Assembly: GCA_025354165.1 (NCBI GenBank)
Contig: JANXNI010000029.1
Coordinates: 1 to 64,000, forward strand
Source: Burkholderiales bacterium
GTDB taxonomy: Bacteria > Pseudomonadota > Gammaproteobacteria > Burkholderiales > Casimicrobiaceae
Reading direction: 5' to 3'
Length of the DNA stretch: 64,000 bases
Shown here: piece after piece, positions 8,247 to 16,920 of the stretch
Layout of the letters: each line of letters opens with the position of its first letter
How positions within the stretch are numbered: position 1 is the first letter of the stretch
Notes under the pieces: model-generated
What the model was told of the DNA's origin: nothing
The model's database searches: none
The model's input: only the letters and a program-made list of their open reading frames with translations
Translations under genes and position numbers: made by a program

Positions 8247-9143
8247 GTGCGCGATCTCGACTTAACTACGCTGCGTTTGTTCGTAGCTGTCTGCGATACG
8301 CGGAACATCGCGCGCGCTGCGGAACAAGCGAGCATCGTCGGTTCCGCGATAAGCAAGCGGCTTGCGCAACTGGAAGGCACCGTGGGCGTGCAACTTTTGC
8401 TGCGCCGCCGTCACGGCGTTGAACCTACCGCAGCCGGACAAACACTGCTCGAACACGCACGTGAAATGCTCGCCACCTCACAGCGTATCGAGCGCGCGAT
8501 GGCGGGCTACGCGTCGGGTGTTCGCGGCGATGTCCGGGTATTGGCGACGGCCTCAGTTTTGGCGGAATCGCTCGCAGATGACGTCGCGGAATTTCTCGCC
8601 CAACCCGCGCATCGCGACATCCAAATCAGCATGGATGAGCGCATCAGCCCGGACGTCGTGCGCGGGATTCGCGAAGGCAGTGCGTCACTGGGAATTTGCT
8701 GGGACACGGCTGATTTCGGCGGACTATCAACATGCGCGTACCGCAGCGATTTACTCGCAGTAGCGGTGCATCCTTTGCATCCGCTCGCCAGGAAAAAATC
8801 ACTCAAATTTGCTGAAACGCTGGATTACGAGCAGGTGAGTTTGCCCGTGTCGAGCGCGGTCAACGTGATGCTCGCGCGTGCCGCCGCCGCAGTCGGCAAG
8901 CGCGTGCTGCATCGTGTCGTGGTCACCAATTTTGAAGCTGCACTCCGGGTTGTCCGCGCGAACCTCGCGATCTGCGTCGTGCCGCGTGAAGTGGCTGAGG
9001 CGTACCTTGAAATTTATGGACTGCGCTGCATCCCGCTCGATGAACTTTGGGCGCGGCGGCGCTTTGCCATTTGCTATCGCGATGGTGAGAGCCTGTCGGC
9101 AGCGGCACGCCTGCTAATTGCGCATTTGCGGCGTGACGACTAA
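8247..9143 (+). CDS. LysR family transcriptional regulator
   Basis: 298 aa with the canonical N-terminal winged helix-turn-helix (TLRLFVAVCDTRNIARAAEQ... SAISKRLAQLE) and a substrate-binding domain after about residue 90. The start is a GTG. It is divergent from the lyase / CoA-transferase / Bug cluster across a 194-base gap, the classic arrangement for a LysR protein controlling the opposite operon. The effector is probably that pathway's acid or CoA ester (inference). The 300 bases after its stop (9144-9443) hold no gene I can support. Confidence 0.93.
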   Translation: MRDLDLTTLRLFVAVCDTRNIARAAEQASIVGSAISKRLAQLEGTVGVQLLLRRRHGVEPTAAGQTLLEHAREMLATSQRIERAMAGYASGVRGDVRVLATASVLAESLADDVAEFLAQPAHRDIQISMDERISPDVVRGIREGSASLGICWDTADFGGLSTCAYRSDLLAVAVHPLHPLARKKSLKFAETLDYEQVSLPVSSAVNVMLARAAAAVGKRVLHRVVVTNFEAALRVVRANLAICVVPREVAEAYLEIYGLRCIPLDELWARRRFAICYRDGESLSAAARLLIAHLRRDD

Positions 9144-9443
9144 TCTATCTGTGCGTTGAAGGTGTACACGAATTCCCGCGTCGAGCGCCGCGCCACGTAG
9201 GGCTTAACCTACATCGAAAACTAATTTTGCTTACCGCCAAAGCAGCCTGCATCCGATGTTTTGAATCGGCGACAGAAATTAACGTTGCATCAATGAGATC
9301 AATGTCCCTTTAGCAGTTCGGTTTCCGGCAACTCTGTTTCCAGTTTCGTGACTGCGATGTTTTGATTCATGGGTGATTCGCAAACGCTGCGTCTCGCCGA
9401 TTCCGTACCGTCAATCGCCATCAATCCCACTGGAAGAATTACT

Positions 9444-9746
9444 ATGAAAAAGCAATCATTGTCACTGGTAGCGCTTGCTGCCGCAGCACTATTCTCTATC
9501 GGTGCAAGCGCTCAGACCGCGCCTCTGCAATCTGACCGCTCGTTCGACTTCAATATGTTCTACGGTAACAAAATGCCGATGGAAACGATGGTAAGCAAAG
9601 AGCAGTACATGAGGGAGATGGAAAACCGCTGGAACATGGCTGAAAAGATGCAGGGCACTAACAGCAAAAAAGGCTGGGTTTCGTACACAACGCTGAGGAA
9701 AGCGATGGAACAACCCAACGTGTCTAATGGCGGCGGTGCGCAATAG
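9444..9746 (+). CDS. Small secreted protein of unknown function
   Basis: 100 aa. The first 23 residues are a signal peptide (MKKQSLSLVALAAAALF...ASA). The mature part is hydrophilic and Met-rich (NMFYGNKMPMETMVSKEQYMREMENRWNMAEK). I do not recognise a family. A GAAGAA-type site lies before ATG 9444; the longer frame from 9369 lacks one. It ends in a good terminator at 9776. Confidence 0.7.
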   Translation: MKKQSLSLVALAAAALFSIGASAQTAPLQSDRSFDFNMFYGNKMPMETMVSKEQYMREMENRWNMAEKMQGTNSKKGWVSYTTLRKAMEQPNVSNGGGAQ

Positions 9747-9775
9747 TCATTTGACTTTTTTTGCGTGACTGAACT

Positions 9776-9820
9776 GTGACGCTGTGGGCTTTGAACTCTC
9801 GCAGCGTCGCTATATTTTTT
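9776..9820 (+). terminator. Intrinsic terminator after the small secreted protein
   Basis: GTGACGCTG (9776-9784) pairs with CAGCGTCGC (9802-9810) and is followed by TATATTTTTT. It separates this gene from the PNPOx-like gene. Confidence 0.65.
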
Positions 9821-9840
9821 GCACTCTGAGGAATTTTGTC

Positions 9841-10344
9841 ATGGAAGACAACGACGCACGCACTCAATTGTGGGATCTGATTAAAGACATCAAATTTGCC
9901 ATGCTTACGACCCATCACGAGGATGGTCGGATGCATTCGCGCCCGATGACGACGCAAAACTCCGAGCTGACGAATGACGATTGCTTATGGTTTTTTATGT
10001 CGAGAAAGAGTGAGTCTCTGGATGACATGATGCGCGATTCGAATGTCGCACTGAGCTACTCGCACCCAGGTAAAGACCGCTACGTGTCGGTGTCTGGAAT
10101 TGGTCACGTCGACAACGATATCGAACGCATTCGTGCTCTGTGGACGAAGTTTGCGGAGGTGTGGTTTCCGGGCGGCCCGGAGGATCCCGATCTCGCTCTG
10201 GTCGAAGTAAAAATAACCCACGCTCATTACTGGGACGTTCAAGACAGCAAAATCGTCCAGCTTTTTAAAATGGCGAAGGCCACAGTCACCGGAACACCGC
10301 CCACGAATTTGGGTGAATCTGCCGAAGTTGTCATGACGCAGTAG
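9841..10344 (+). CDS. Pyridoxamine-5'-phosphate-oxidase-like (general stress protein 26 type)
   Basis: 167 aa split-barrel flavin-binding fold. The N-terminal pattern WDLIKDIKFAMLTTHHEDGRMHSRPMTTQ and the later FFMSRKSESLDDM resemble the stress-protein-26 subgroup that binds FMN or FAD; a true pyridoxal-phosphate synthesis role is unlikely. ATG 9841 follows TGAGGA. Substrate unknown. Confidence 0.88.
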   Translation: MEDNDARTQLWDLIKDIKFAMLTTHHEDGRMHSRPMTTQNSELTNDDCLWFFMSRKSESLDDMMRDSNVALSYSHPGKDRYVSVSGIGHVDNDIERIRALWTKFAEVWFPGGPEDPDLALVEVKITHAHYWDVQDSKIVQLFKMAKATVTGTPPTNLGESAEVVMTQ

Positions 10345-10360
10345 GCTGTAATTTGCCTCA

Positions 10361-10476
10361 CAGCTTTTTCATTAAATCACGCCGGCGTTGGGGCTGGATC
10401 AAATATTCGGCTAATGTCGATATATGGCCATTTGCACAGCAAGCCCAAATGCAGAGGCCAATTTAACAAAAAGCTA
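10361..10476. repeat. ~118-bp palindromic repeat, full copy
   Basis: Outer arms CAGCTTTTT (10361) and AAAAAGCT (to 10475), inner GGGGCT (10390-10395) and AAGCCC, centre TGTCGATATA. It lies 17 bases after the PNPOx-like stop and before the convergent WYL regulator. Confidence 0.8.
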
Positions 10477-10490
10477 CTTCCCAGCAGCAG

Positions 10491-11453
10491 CTATCTTTTT
10501 GCGATGTCGACTAATTGTTCGGCTCGCAATATCAGCGCTTTGCGCAGCGCGCTCGGCTCTTGCACCACGAACGAAAATGGCAAGCGTGCGAGCTGTCGTG
10601 CGTACCAGTTAAGGTCATCGATTTGACTGGTCAGCATTACGCCGTCGTCGGTCGGTTGAAACACGCCGATGCTGTCGAACAACTCGTTTCTGGCGGTGTT
10701 GAGATCGGTTTGCAGGAGCACGACGACGCGAATTGCGCGCGGCATCGTTGCGGCGCTCTTTGCCAGATAGGCAACCGCATCAAACGTTGCGGGCGCGGAA
10801 AAATGCAGATTCAATTTGCTGACTGTGACGATGCGATCCAGGCGAAATGAGCGTAGCTCTTTGCGTAAATGGCAATGCCCAACCGCGTACCAACGCGCGC
10901 CGTGCCACGCCAATCCGTACGCGTCAAAATCACGTTCGCTTTCAGCAGAACTGTCAGCCTTCGGTGAGCGGTAACGCAGATGCACGCGCTGCCGTGCGTG
11001 CGCAGCTATAGAGAGCGTGAGTAGCGTCGCGTTGTCGTTCGCTGCGTTCGCTGATCGGCTCAGATCAAGCGAAATCGTCTCGCTGAGCGCACGAAGTTGC
11101 GCTTTCAGTGGATCAGGCATCACGCGCTCCAGCTTTGCCTGCGCGCGCTCAACGGCAGGCGCTGCTTGGGCGAGTCCAAGCTGGCGCGCCGCGAGCAAAC
11201 CCACCGATAACGCGAGCGCTTCGTCGTCCGCAAACATCATCGGCGGCAACTTGAATCCCGCGACCAGGCTATAGTGGCCATGACGTCCGCGCTCGGCGGT
11301 CACCGGAATGCCCAATTCGTCAAGCCGCGCGATGTATCGCCGCAACGTGCGCACATCCACTTCAAGCCGCGCCGCCAATTCCACGCCACTCATGCGCCCA
11401 TGCGTTTGCAGGAGTTCGAGTACGGTGAGTACGCGAGTAGTCGGTGAATACAT
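10491..11453 (-). CDS. WYL-domain transcriptional regulator (YafY type)
   Basis: 320 aa. N-terminal helix-turn-helix (TRVLTVLELLQTHGRMSGVELAARLEVDVRTLRRYIARL) followed by a WYL domain around residues 140-220 (AYGLAWHGARWYAVGHCHLRKELRSFRLDRI) and a C-terminal WCX-like part. WYL proteins sense nucleotides or other ligands. It is divergent from a LysE exporter gene, its likely target. An in-frame ATG at 11471 would add six residues; neither start has a clear ribosome-binding site. Confidence 0.9.
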   Translation of the reverse strand: MYSPTTRVLTVLELLQTHGRMSGVELAARLEVDVRTLRRYIARLDELGIPVTAERGRHGHYSLVAGFKLPPMMFADDEALALSVGLLAARQLGLAQAAPAVERAQAKLERVMPDPLKAQLRALSETISLDLSRSANAANDNATLLTLSIAAHARQRVHLRYRSPKADSSAESERDFDAYGLAWHGARWYAVGHCHLRKELRSFRLDRIVTVSKLNLHFSAPATFDAVAYLAKSAATMPRAIRVVVLLQTDLNTARNELFDSIGVFQPTDDGVMLTSQIDDLNWYARQLARLPFSFVVQEPSALRKALILRAEQLVDIAKR

Positions 11454-11555
11454 AAATTGGAGTTTATTCATAAATAGGGCTGATTACGCCCTGTTTAACT
11501 TCTAAATTCGTTCTAAGTGCGGCGCATGTGCCGAAAAACTGAGAGGAATTGGGTG

Positions 11556-12200
11556 ATGACTGAATACACACATTTGTGGCTGTACTTTTTGATGGTGTTC
11601 GGCATCATCGTATTGCCCGGCATGGACATGGCGTTTGTGTTCGCCAGTTCGCTCGCGGGCGGACGCAAAGCTGGGATGTTCGCAGTGGCGGGCATTGTGT
11701 TCGGCGGCATCTTTCACGTCGCGGCAGGCGCGTTGGGGGTCGGCTTGTTGTTCAAACTGGTGCCGGGGTTGATGGATGTGATGCTGATCGTTGGCGCGCT
11801 CTACATCGCGTGGATCGGAATTGCCTTGATGCGTAGCAAACCCAGCGCTGCGGGCGCGGACGAGCCGCTCGTGATTGTGCAGCGAAGTGCGTGGGCCACC
11901 TTTCGTCAGGCCGCGTTCACCTGCCTGCTGAATCCGAAGGCGTACCTGTTCATGCTCGCTATCTTCCCACAGTTTTTACGCGCGGAATACGGGCCGGTAT
12001 GGATTCAGGCGCTGGTGCTCAGCACGATCACTGCCGTCACACAAATTGTTGTGTACGGCGGTCTCGCCCTGGCTGCGGGCGGCGCGCGCGGATGGTTGCG
12101 GGATCGGCCCACCGCAGGCGTCTTCATCGCCCGGGCCGCAGGTGCGATGCTGCTGGCAGGAGCAGCGGTTACGGCGGGCGGCGCGATTGCCGCACGCTGA
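11556..12200 (+). CDS. LysE family translocator
   Basis: 214 aa with about six hydrophobic helices. It has the family pattern near the N-terminus (FLMVFGIIVLPGMDMAFVFASSLAGGRKAGM) and FTCLLNPKAYLFMLAIFPQF in the middle. LysE/RhtB proteins export amino acids. GAGAGG precedes ATG 11556. It is divergent from the WYL regulator. A second LysE-type gene occurs at 13725. Confidence 0.9.
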   Translation: MTEYTHLWLYFLMVFGIIVLPGMDMAFVFASSLAGGRKAGMFAVAGIVFGGIFHVAAGALGVGLLFKLVPGLMDVMLIVGALYIAWIGIALMRSKPSAAGADEPLVIVQRSAWATFRQAAFTCLLNPKAYLFMLAIFPQFLRAEYGPVWIQALVLSTITAVTQIVVYGGLALAAGGARGWLRDRPTAGVFIARAAGAMLLAGAAVTAGGAIAAR

Positions 12201-12242
12201 TACGCTCTGCGCTTTCATGTTCTTTGATCGCGCAGGTTTGCT

Positions 12243-12923
12243 ATGGCACAGTCTTTGTCGGTGGTTATGTTGGGGGCCAGTGGTGCCGTCGGCGGACACG
12301 TCGTTTCCACGCTGCTGGCGATGCCAGATTTGAAGCGACTAACGCTGCTTGGACGGCGTGAAATGGCTTTGCCGGGCGGCACAAGCAAAGCTCGCGTCCA
12401 GCAACACGTCGTGAACATAGAATCGCCCGACACTTACGTCGAATTCGTGACCGGGCATGACGCCGCCGTGTGCACGCTCGGTGTCGGTCAGCCGTCGCAG
12501 ATGACGAAGGCCGAGTTTGTGTACATTGATAAGGACGTTGTGATCGCGTTTGCAACGATTTGTAAGCAAAACGGCGTGCGTCATTTCGAACTGCTGGGCG
12601 CGGTGGGCGCTGATTCGAAATCGCGGGCGTTTTATCTGCGTATCAAAGGCGAGTTGGAGGACGCGCTAGCGGCGCTCAATTTCGAGCGGCTCTCTCTCTT
12701 TCAGCCATCAATGATTTTTACGCCGACCAATCGCTACGGCGTTCAGCAGGCGCTGACTTTGGCGTTCTGGCCAATGCTGTCGCCGCTGTTGTTCGGCCCG
12801 CTGCACAAGTACCGCGGCGTGCGTGTTGAGACGCTGGGCGCGGCAATGGCGAAGCAGTTAGCGACGAAAGGCAGCGGCGTGCAGCGGCTGCGCTGGGATG
12901 ATTTTGAGGCGCTGACGAAGTAG
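12243..12923 (+). CDS. NAD(P)-binding oxidoreductase, HTATIP2-like atypical SDR
   Basis: 226 aa Rossmann protein. The N-terminal VMLGASGAVGGHVVSTLL is the glycine-rich nucleotide loop, and YLRIKGELEDAL carries the family Tyr-x3-Lys. The pattern HFELLGAVGADSKS is typical of the human HTATIP2/TIP30-like subgroup. Substrate unknown. It ends 25 bases from the convergent ssb. Confidence 0.87.
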   Translation: MAQSLSVVMLGASGAVGGHVVSTLLAMPDLKRLTLLGRREMALPGGTSKARVQQHVVNIESPDTYVEFVTGHDAAVCTLGVGQPSQMTKAEFVYIDKDVVIAFATICKQNGVRHFELLGAVGADSKSRAFYLRIKGELEDALAALNFERLSLFQPSMIFTPTNRYGVQQALTLAFWPMLSPLLFGPLHKYRGVRVETLGAAMAKQLATKGSGVQRLRWDDFEALTK

Positions 12924-12940
12924 GGCGGGCATTGCCCGCC
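12924..12940. terminator. Bidirectional hairpin between convergent genes
   Basis: A perfect GGCGGGC ATT GCCCGCC stem-loop sits immediately after the SDR stop and before the ssb stop. There is no clear U-tract. Confidence 0.5.
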
Positions 12941-12948
12941 TCGTACTC

Positions 12949-13440
12949 CTAGAACGGAATATCGTCGTCGAAATCGTCCAGCTTGGCTTTTTTGGGCGCT
13001 CCCGTTCCAGCCGCAGAACCTGAACCCATCGGCTGCCCGGTTGAGCGTGGCGTTGAGCCGCCTTTGTCGTGGTCGTCGTACGGCGCATCGCTGCCGCCAC
13101 CGCCACCCGTGCGCCCGCCAAGCATCTGCATGCGGTCGCCACGAATCTTGGTCAGCGTTTTTTCTACGCCTTCTTTGTCGGTCCATTTGTCGTACTGGAT
13201 GCGGCCTTCGATATAAACCGGAGCGCCCTTCTTCAGGTATTCGCCACATACCTCGGCGGTGCGGCCGATGAACTCGATGCGGTGCCAGTCGGTGCGTTCC
13301 TGCTTTGCACCGCTCTTGTCTTTCCATTGCTCAGTGGTGGCCACCGAGAATGACGCCACAGCTTCGCCGCTGGGCAGGTAGCGCATTTCGGGGTCGCGCC
13401 CCAAGTTGCCAATCAGAGTGACACGGTTGATGGACGCCAT
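12949..13440 (-). CDS. ssb: Single-stranded DNA-binding protein
   Basis: 163 aa. The OB fold occupies about residues 1-110 (MASINRVTLIGNLGRDPEMRY... IEGRIQYDKW). A Gly/Ser-rich linker follows, and then the acidic tip DDFDDDIPF that recruits replication and repair proteins. ATG with GGAG upstream. It stands near uvrA as in many proteobacteria, but with a 3.4-kb accessory block between them. Confidence 0.97.
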   Translation of the reverse strand: MASINRVTLIGNLGRDPEMRYLPSGEAVASFSVATTEQWKDKSGAKQERTDWHRIEFIGRTAEVCGEYLKKGAPVYIEGRIQYDKWTDKEGVEKTLTKIRGDRMQMLGGRTGGGGGSDAPYDDHDKGGSTPRSTGQPMGSGSAAGTGAPKKAKLDDFDDDIPF

Positions 13441-13724
13441 CGTTTTCTCCTTCTATCAATCAGGTGGCGGGGTTGTTGAGTAGACCGCCACGAACATGAG
13501 CGCAGCCCTCGCCGCGCCTACTTTAACTTTCACATTATCGCCAATCTTTGCAACCTCTGTGGTGCAGCAAGATCAGCCGAAAAATGTATGTAGATACAGT
13601 ATATGTGCTCCTGCGCCCTTTGCAAGAGCCGGTCTGCGGCCAAGTCGGGCCAATTTAACCGCCGTAAAAAACTTATACTCAAACGCAAATTTATCTAAAG
13701 TTTTCTGCGCAAGGAGCGCCGCAC

Positions 13725-14351
13725 ATGCCCATCGAACTCTGGCTCGCTTTCGTCGCAGCGTCGGCGGTGATGCTCATCATCCCCGGCCCAACGATACTGA
13801 CCGTCATCAGTTACTCGATGGCACACGGTCGCCGCGCCAACGTGCCGCTGGTGGCGGCGGTGGCGCTCGGCGACTCAACTGCGCTGGTGGTTTCGCTGCT
13901 CGGCCTCGGCGCGTTACTTGCCACGTCGGCCTTCTGGTTCACGGTCGTCAAATGGGTCGGTGGTTTGTATTTGCTCTACCTCGGCATCAGGCTCCTGCGC
14001 GCCGGAATTACCTCGACTGAGGTGCCAGCGCCTACAGCGCCAAACTCGCGCTGGCGTTTGTTCGCCAATACCTATCTGGTGACGGCACTCAATCCCAAAG
14101 GCATCGTGTTTTTCGTGGCCTTCCTGCCGCAGTTTCTTGACCCTAAAGGCAATGTCACGCAGCAGCTTTGGATCCTTGCAGTCACGTTTGTGCTGATGGC
14201 TTCGCTCAATGCAACGCTCTACGCAGTGTTCGCCGCATCCGCACGGCGCTTGCTGGCGTCGCCGTGCGCACAGCGTCGATTCAATCTGGCGGGTGGCTCG
14301 CTACTCTCCGCCGCCGGGGTCTGGGCGCTGCTCGCGAAGCGACCCGTGTAA
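13725..14351 (+). CDS. LysE family translocator
   Basis: 208 aa, multi-helix exporter of the RhtB/LysE superfamily (IPGPTILTVISYSMAHGRRANVPLVAAVALGD; LVTALNPKGIVFFVAFLPQFL). AAGGAG lies before the ATG. The stop overlaps the next start (TAATG), so translation of the serine hydrolase is probably coupled to it. Confidence 0.92.
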   Translation: MPIELWLAFVAASAVMLIIPGPTILTVISYSMAHGRRANVPLVAAVALGDSTALVVSLLGLGALLATSAFWFTVVKWVGGLYLLYLGIRLLRAGITSTEVPAPTAPNSRWRLFANTYLVTALNPKGIVFFVAFLPQFLDPKGNVTQQLWILAVTFVLMASLNATLYAVFAASARRLLASPCAQRRFNLAGGSLLSAAGVWALLAKRPV

Positions 14352-15550
14352 TGGAAAATTTATCGATCAAAGCAACGGCTTACGACTTTGGCGAAGCGCG
14401 CGCTGCGATGCAAAACTATGTGGATCGCGATCTGCTTTCCGGCGTCTCATGGGCGGTGCTTCAGGGCCGTGATTTGATCGATGTGAATTGCGTTGGCTGG
14501 GCGGATCGCGAGGCGAAAATAGCGCTCACCACCGATCATCTGTTTCGGGCGTTTTCCAACACGAAACTCGTCACGTCGTGCGCGGTGTTGCGGCTGTTTG
14601 AAGCGGGCAAATTTGAGCTTGACGACCCGATTGAGCGCTACATTCCGCAGCTCGCGAACCGCCGCGTATTGAAGGCGGGTGCAACGACACTGAACGACAC
14701 TGAGCCCGCCAACCGCTCGGTCACGATTCGTCATCTGCTGACTCACAGCGCGGGTTTGAGTTATGGTCTGTTCGACCCTGGCACGCCGATTTTTACCGCG
14801 TACAACGAGCGCAAAATCGTCGGCCCGACGCTCACGCTTGCGGAGATGGTGGATGCGTTGGCTGACCTGCCGTTGCTGTTTCACCCCGGCACGTCGTTTG
14901 AGTATTCAGTCGCGACCGATGTGTTGTCGCGATTGGTCGAAATCGTCAGCGGTGAGCGTTTCGACGCGTTCGTCAAGGCACATATTTTCGACCGCGTTGG
15001 CATGGTCGATACAACGTTCGTCGTGCCAATCGATCAGCAGCATCGACTCACTGCGTACTACCGAGGCGCGGACATCATGGACGAGATGAAACCGGGCCTG
15101 ACGCGCGTCGATAACTCGCCGTATCCGGGGGCATATTTGCGCGCCGTTCCCAAATTATCCGGCGGCGGCGGTCTGGTCACGTCGCTCCCGGATATGGTCG
15201 CGCTGCTGCGCAGTCTTCTGCCCGGCGGTGAGACGCTGTTGAAGCCGGAAACCATCGCGCAGATGATGGCGAATCAACTGGCGAGCGGCGTCAGTATTCG
15301 CTTCGCCACACAGGGCGACGTTCCCGGAAAAGGGTTCGGACTGGGCGGCGCGGTTACCCATGTGCCATCATCGATTGAGCCCAAAAGCGCGACGGGCGAA
15401 TTTCAGTGGGGTGGCATCGCGGGCACGCACTGGTGGATTTCGCCGCGCAAAAATCTGGCGGCGGTGGTCATGACGCAGCGCGTGATGGCGTTCTGGCATC
15501 CGTTTTCGTTCGAGTTCAAGCGGCTGGTGTATCAGGCCGTTGGCGCTTGA
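14351..15550 (+). CDS. Serine hydrolase, class C beta-lactamase-related
   Basis: 399 aa. The SxxK nucleophile motif appears as SNTK (FRAFSNTKLVTS), the second motif as YSV in FEYSVATDVLSRLVE, and a WGGIAGTHWW segment stands in the usual KTG/HxG position. No signal peptide is seen, so it is probably cytoplasmic and more likely an esterase or peptidase than a resistance enzyme. The ATG overlaps the LysE stop. Confidence 0.9.
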   Translation: MENLSIKATAYDFGEARAAMQNYVDRDLLSGVSWAVLQGRDLIDVNCVGWADREAKIALTTDHLFRAFSNTKLVTSCAVLRLFEAGKFELDDPIERYIPQLANRRVLKAGATTLNDTEPANRSVTIRHLLTHSAGLSYGLFDPGTPIFTAYNERKIVGPTLTLAEMVDALADLPLLFHPGTSFEYSVATDVLSRLVEIVSGERFDAFVKAHIFDRVGMVDTTFVVPIDQQHRLTAYYRGADIMDEMKPGLTRVDNSPYPGAYLRAVPKLSGGGGLVTSLPDMVALLRSLLPGGETLLKPETIAQMMANQLASGVSIRFATQGDVPGKGFGLGGAVTHVPSSIEPKSATGEFQWGGIAGTHWWISPRKNLAAVVMTQRVMAFWHPFSFEFKRLVYQAVGA

Positions 15551-15570
15551 CGTCAGTTTGGCTTAGTCGC

Positions 15571-15951
15571 ATGCGCACTCATGAAATTATCGTCGGCTGG
15601 CTGCACCTCGTCGCGGGCCTGTTTGTGTTCGGCGTCGTCGCCATTCTCTGGTATCTCGCGGCGCAGCTCGCGTCGTTGTTTGACGGGAGTTTTATCCCCG
15701 GCTTGTTCGCCAAGTTCGGCATTCCGATTGCCGTGTTTTTGCTGGCGGCGTCCGGTCTGGAAATTGCCTCTAGCGTCGCGCTCATCAGACGGAACGCGGA
15801 ACCGCACGCTTGGGCCCGCCCGGTGCTCATCGGTGTGAGCGCGCTGCAACTGTTGATTTTTCCGATTGGAACTGCCGTTGCGATTTACACGATCTGGGCG
15901 TTGCTGGTTTTAAAGCCAGATGCGCCGACTCTGCCTACACCAGGCGTTTAA
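15571..15951 (+). CDS. Small four-helix membrane protein, unknown function
   Basis: 126 aa, mostly hydrophobic, with about four helices (GWLHLVAGLFVFGVVAILWYL; GIPIAVFLLAASGLEIASSVALI; VLIGVSALQLLIFPIGTAVAIYTIWALL). No family recognised. It follows the serine hydrolase by 20 bases and probably belongs to the same transcript. Confidence 0.75.
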   Translation: MRTHEIIVGWLHLVAGLFVFGVVAILWYLAAQLASLFDGSFIPGLFAKFGIPIAVFLLAASGLEIASSVALIRRNAEPHAWARPVLIGVSALQLLIFPIGTAVAIYTIWALLVLKPDAPTLPTPGV

Positions 15952-15965
15952 GCGACGCCAAATCC

Positions 15966-16166
15966 ATGCGCATAACCGCCGCCATTCTGTTCGTTCTTGC
16001 TATCGCCTGTGAGGCCTTCGGATACTGGGGGCTAAACACGCTCGAAGGGCAACGTGCGTACGATGAAATGGCGGGTATCGTGCCGTTCGCTGTGGCGGTT
16101 GCGGGCTGGATTTTCGCCGTGATAGCGGTGGCCCTATTGTGGTTACGGCGGCGCGCCGGGAAATGA
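15966..16166 (+). CDS. Very small membrane protein, unknown function
   Basis: 66 aa with two predicted helices (TAAILFVLAIACEAFGYW and FAVAVAGWIFAVIAVALLWL) and a basic C-terminus (RRRAGK). It sits 14 bases after the previous small membrane gene, which supports it as a real gene, but there is no recognisable family. Confidence 0.55.
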   Translation: MRITAAILFVLAIACEAFGYWGLNTLEGQRAYDEMAGIVPFAVAVAGWIFAVIAVALLWLRRRAGK

Positions 16167-16237
16167 AATACTGATTGCCTGCGCCGTCAGCTAAACTGAT
16201 TTCGAAGGTCATTGCCCACGCATCCAGCGAACGAAAA

Positions 16238-16783
16238 ATGCCAGCACTCGACAAATCAACGCTCATTCTTTTGGTCGCGTTGCCACTTATCGCGTGGCGA
16301 GTTTACTCGCGGGTTCGTCGAATGGTCGGACGGCAGCGCCTGTCAATAGTGCGACCGTGGATTACGCTGATCGTTTTTCCTCTGCTGGTCGCGCTGCTGG
16401 TTGCCACAGCATTTACGCACATCGAGCGGCTGGCGTTGCTCTGCGTCGGCTTGGTGGCCGGTGGCGCGCTCGCCATATACGGGCTGCGCAAAACAAAGTT
16501 TGAACCGACGCCGCAGGGGTTGTTCTACACGCCGAATGCGCATCTCGGTATCGCACTCTCGTTGCTGTTTGTCGGGCGGATTATTTATCGCTTTATTGAG
16601 GTATACGCGCTGAATCCGTCGGTCGTTCATACTTCCGCCGACTTTGCGCGAAGCCCGCTCACGTTGGCGGTTTTCGGGTTGCTGGCTGGCTACTACGTCG
16701 GCTACGCGATCGGTCTCGTGCGCTGGCGTGCAAGTGTGTTCCGCGCGAAGCGCTTGCGCGAAAGCGCCGCGAACGAAGTCTGA
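16238..16783 (+). CDS. Membrane protein, DUF1453/CcdC-like
   Basis: 181 aa with about five hydrophobic segments (LILLVALPLIAWRVYSRVRRMVGRQ, ITLIVFPLLVALLVATAF, LALLCVGLVAGGALAIYGL). The YSRVRRMVGRQRLS loop and the pattern FEPTPQGLFYTPN resemble DUF1453 proteins. Function unknown. The chosen ATG has only a weak upstream site. Confidence 0.75.
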   Translation: MPALDKSTLILLVALPLIAWRVYSRVRRMVGRQRLSIVRPWITLIVFPLLVALLVATAFTHIERLALLCVGLVAGGALAIYGLRKTKFEPTPQGLFYTPNAHLGIALSLLFVGRIIYRFIEVYALNPSVVHTSADFARSPLTLAVFGLLAGYYVGYAIGLVRWRASVFRAKRLRESAANEV

Positions 16784-16920
16784 AACGTCGCCAAAAAAAA
16801 GACACGGGCTTGGCTCGTCACAAATTCAGCCAGCCCTACTACTTACGCAGATAACGCCGCCGCGTCATAATGCCGGGTTGCCCGTTGCGGGTGTAGGTGG
16901 TTTTCTCTGTGTCGATATCG

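Noticed and set aside
12743-13327. 194-codon minus-strand open frame overlapping ssb
   Set aside because: It overlaps most of ssb in another frame and also the SDR gene, and has no recognisable domain.
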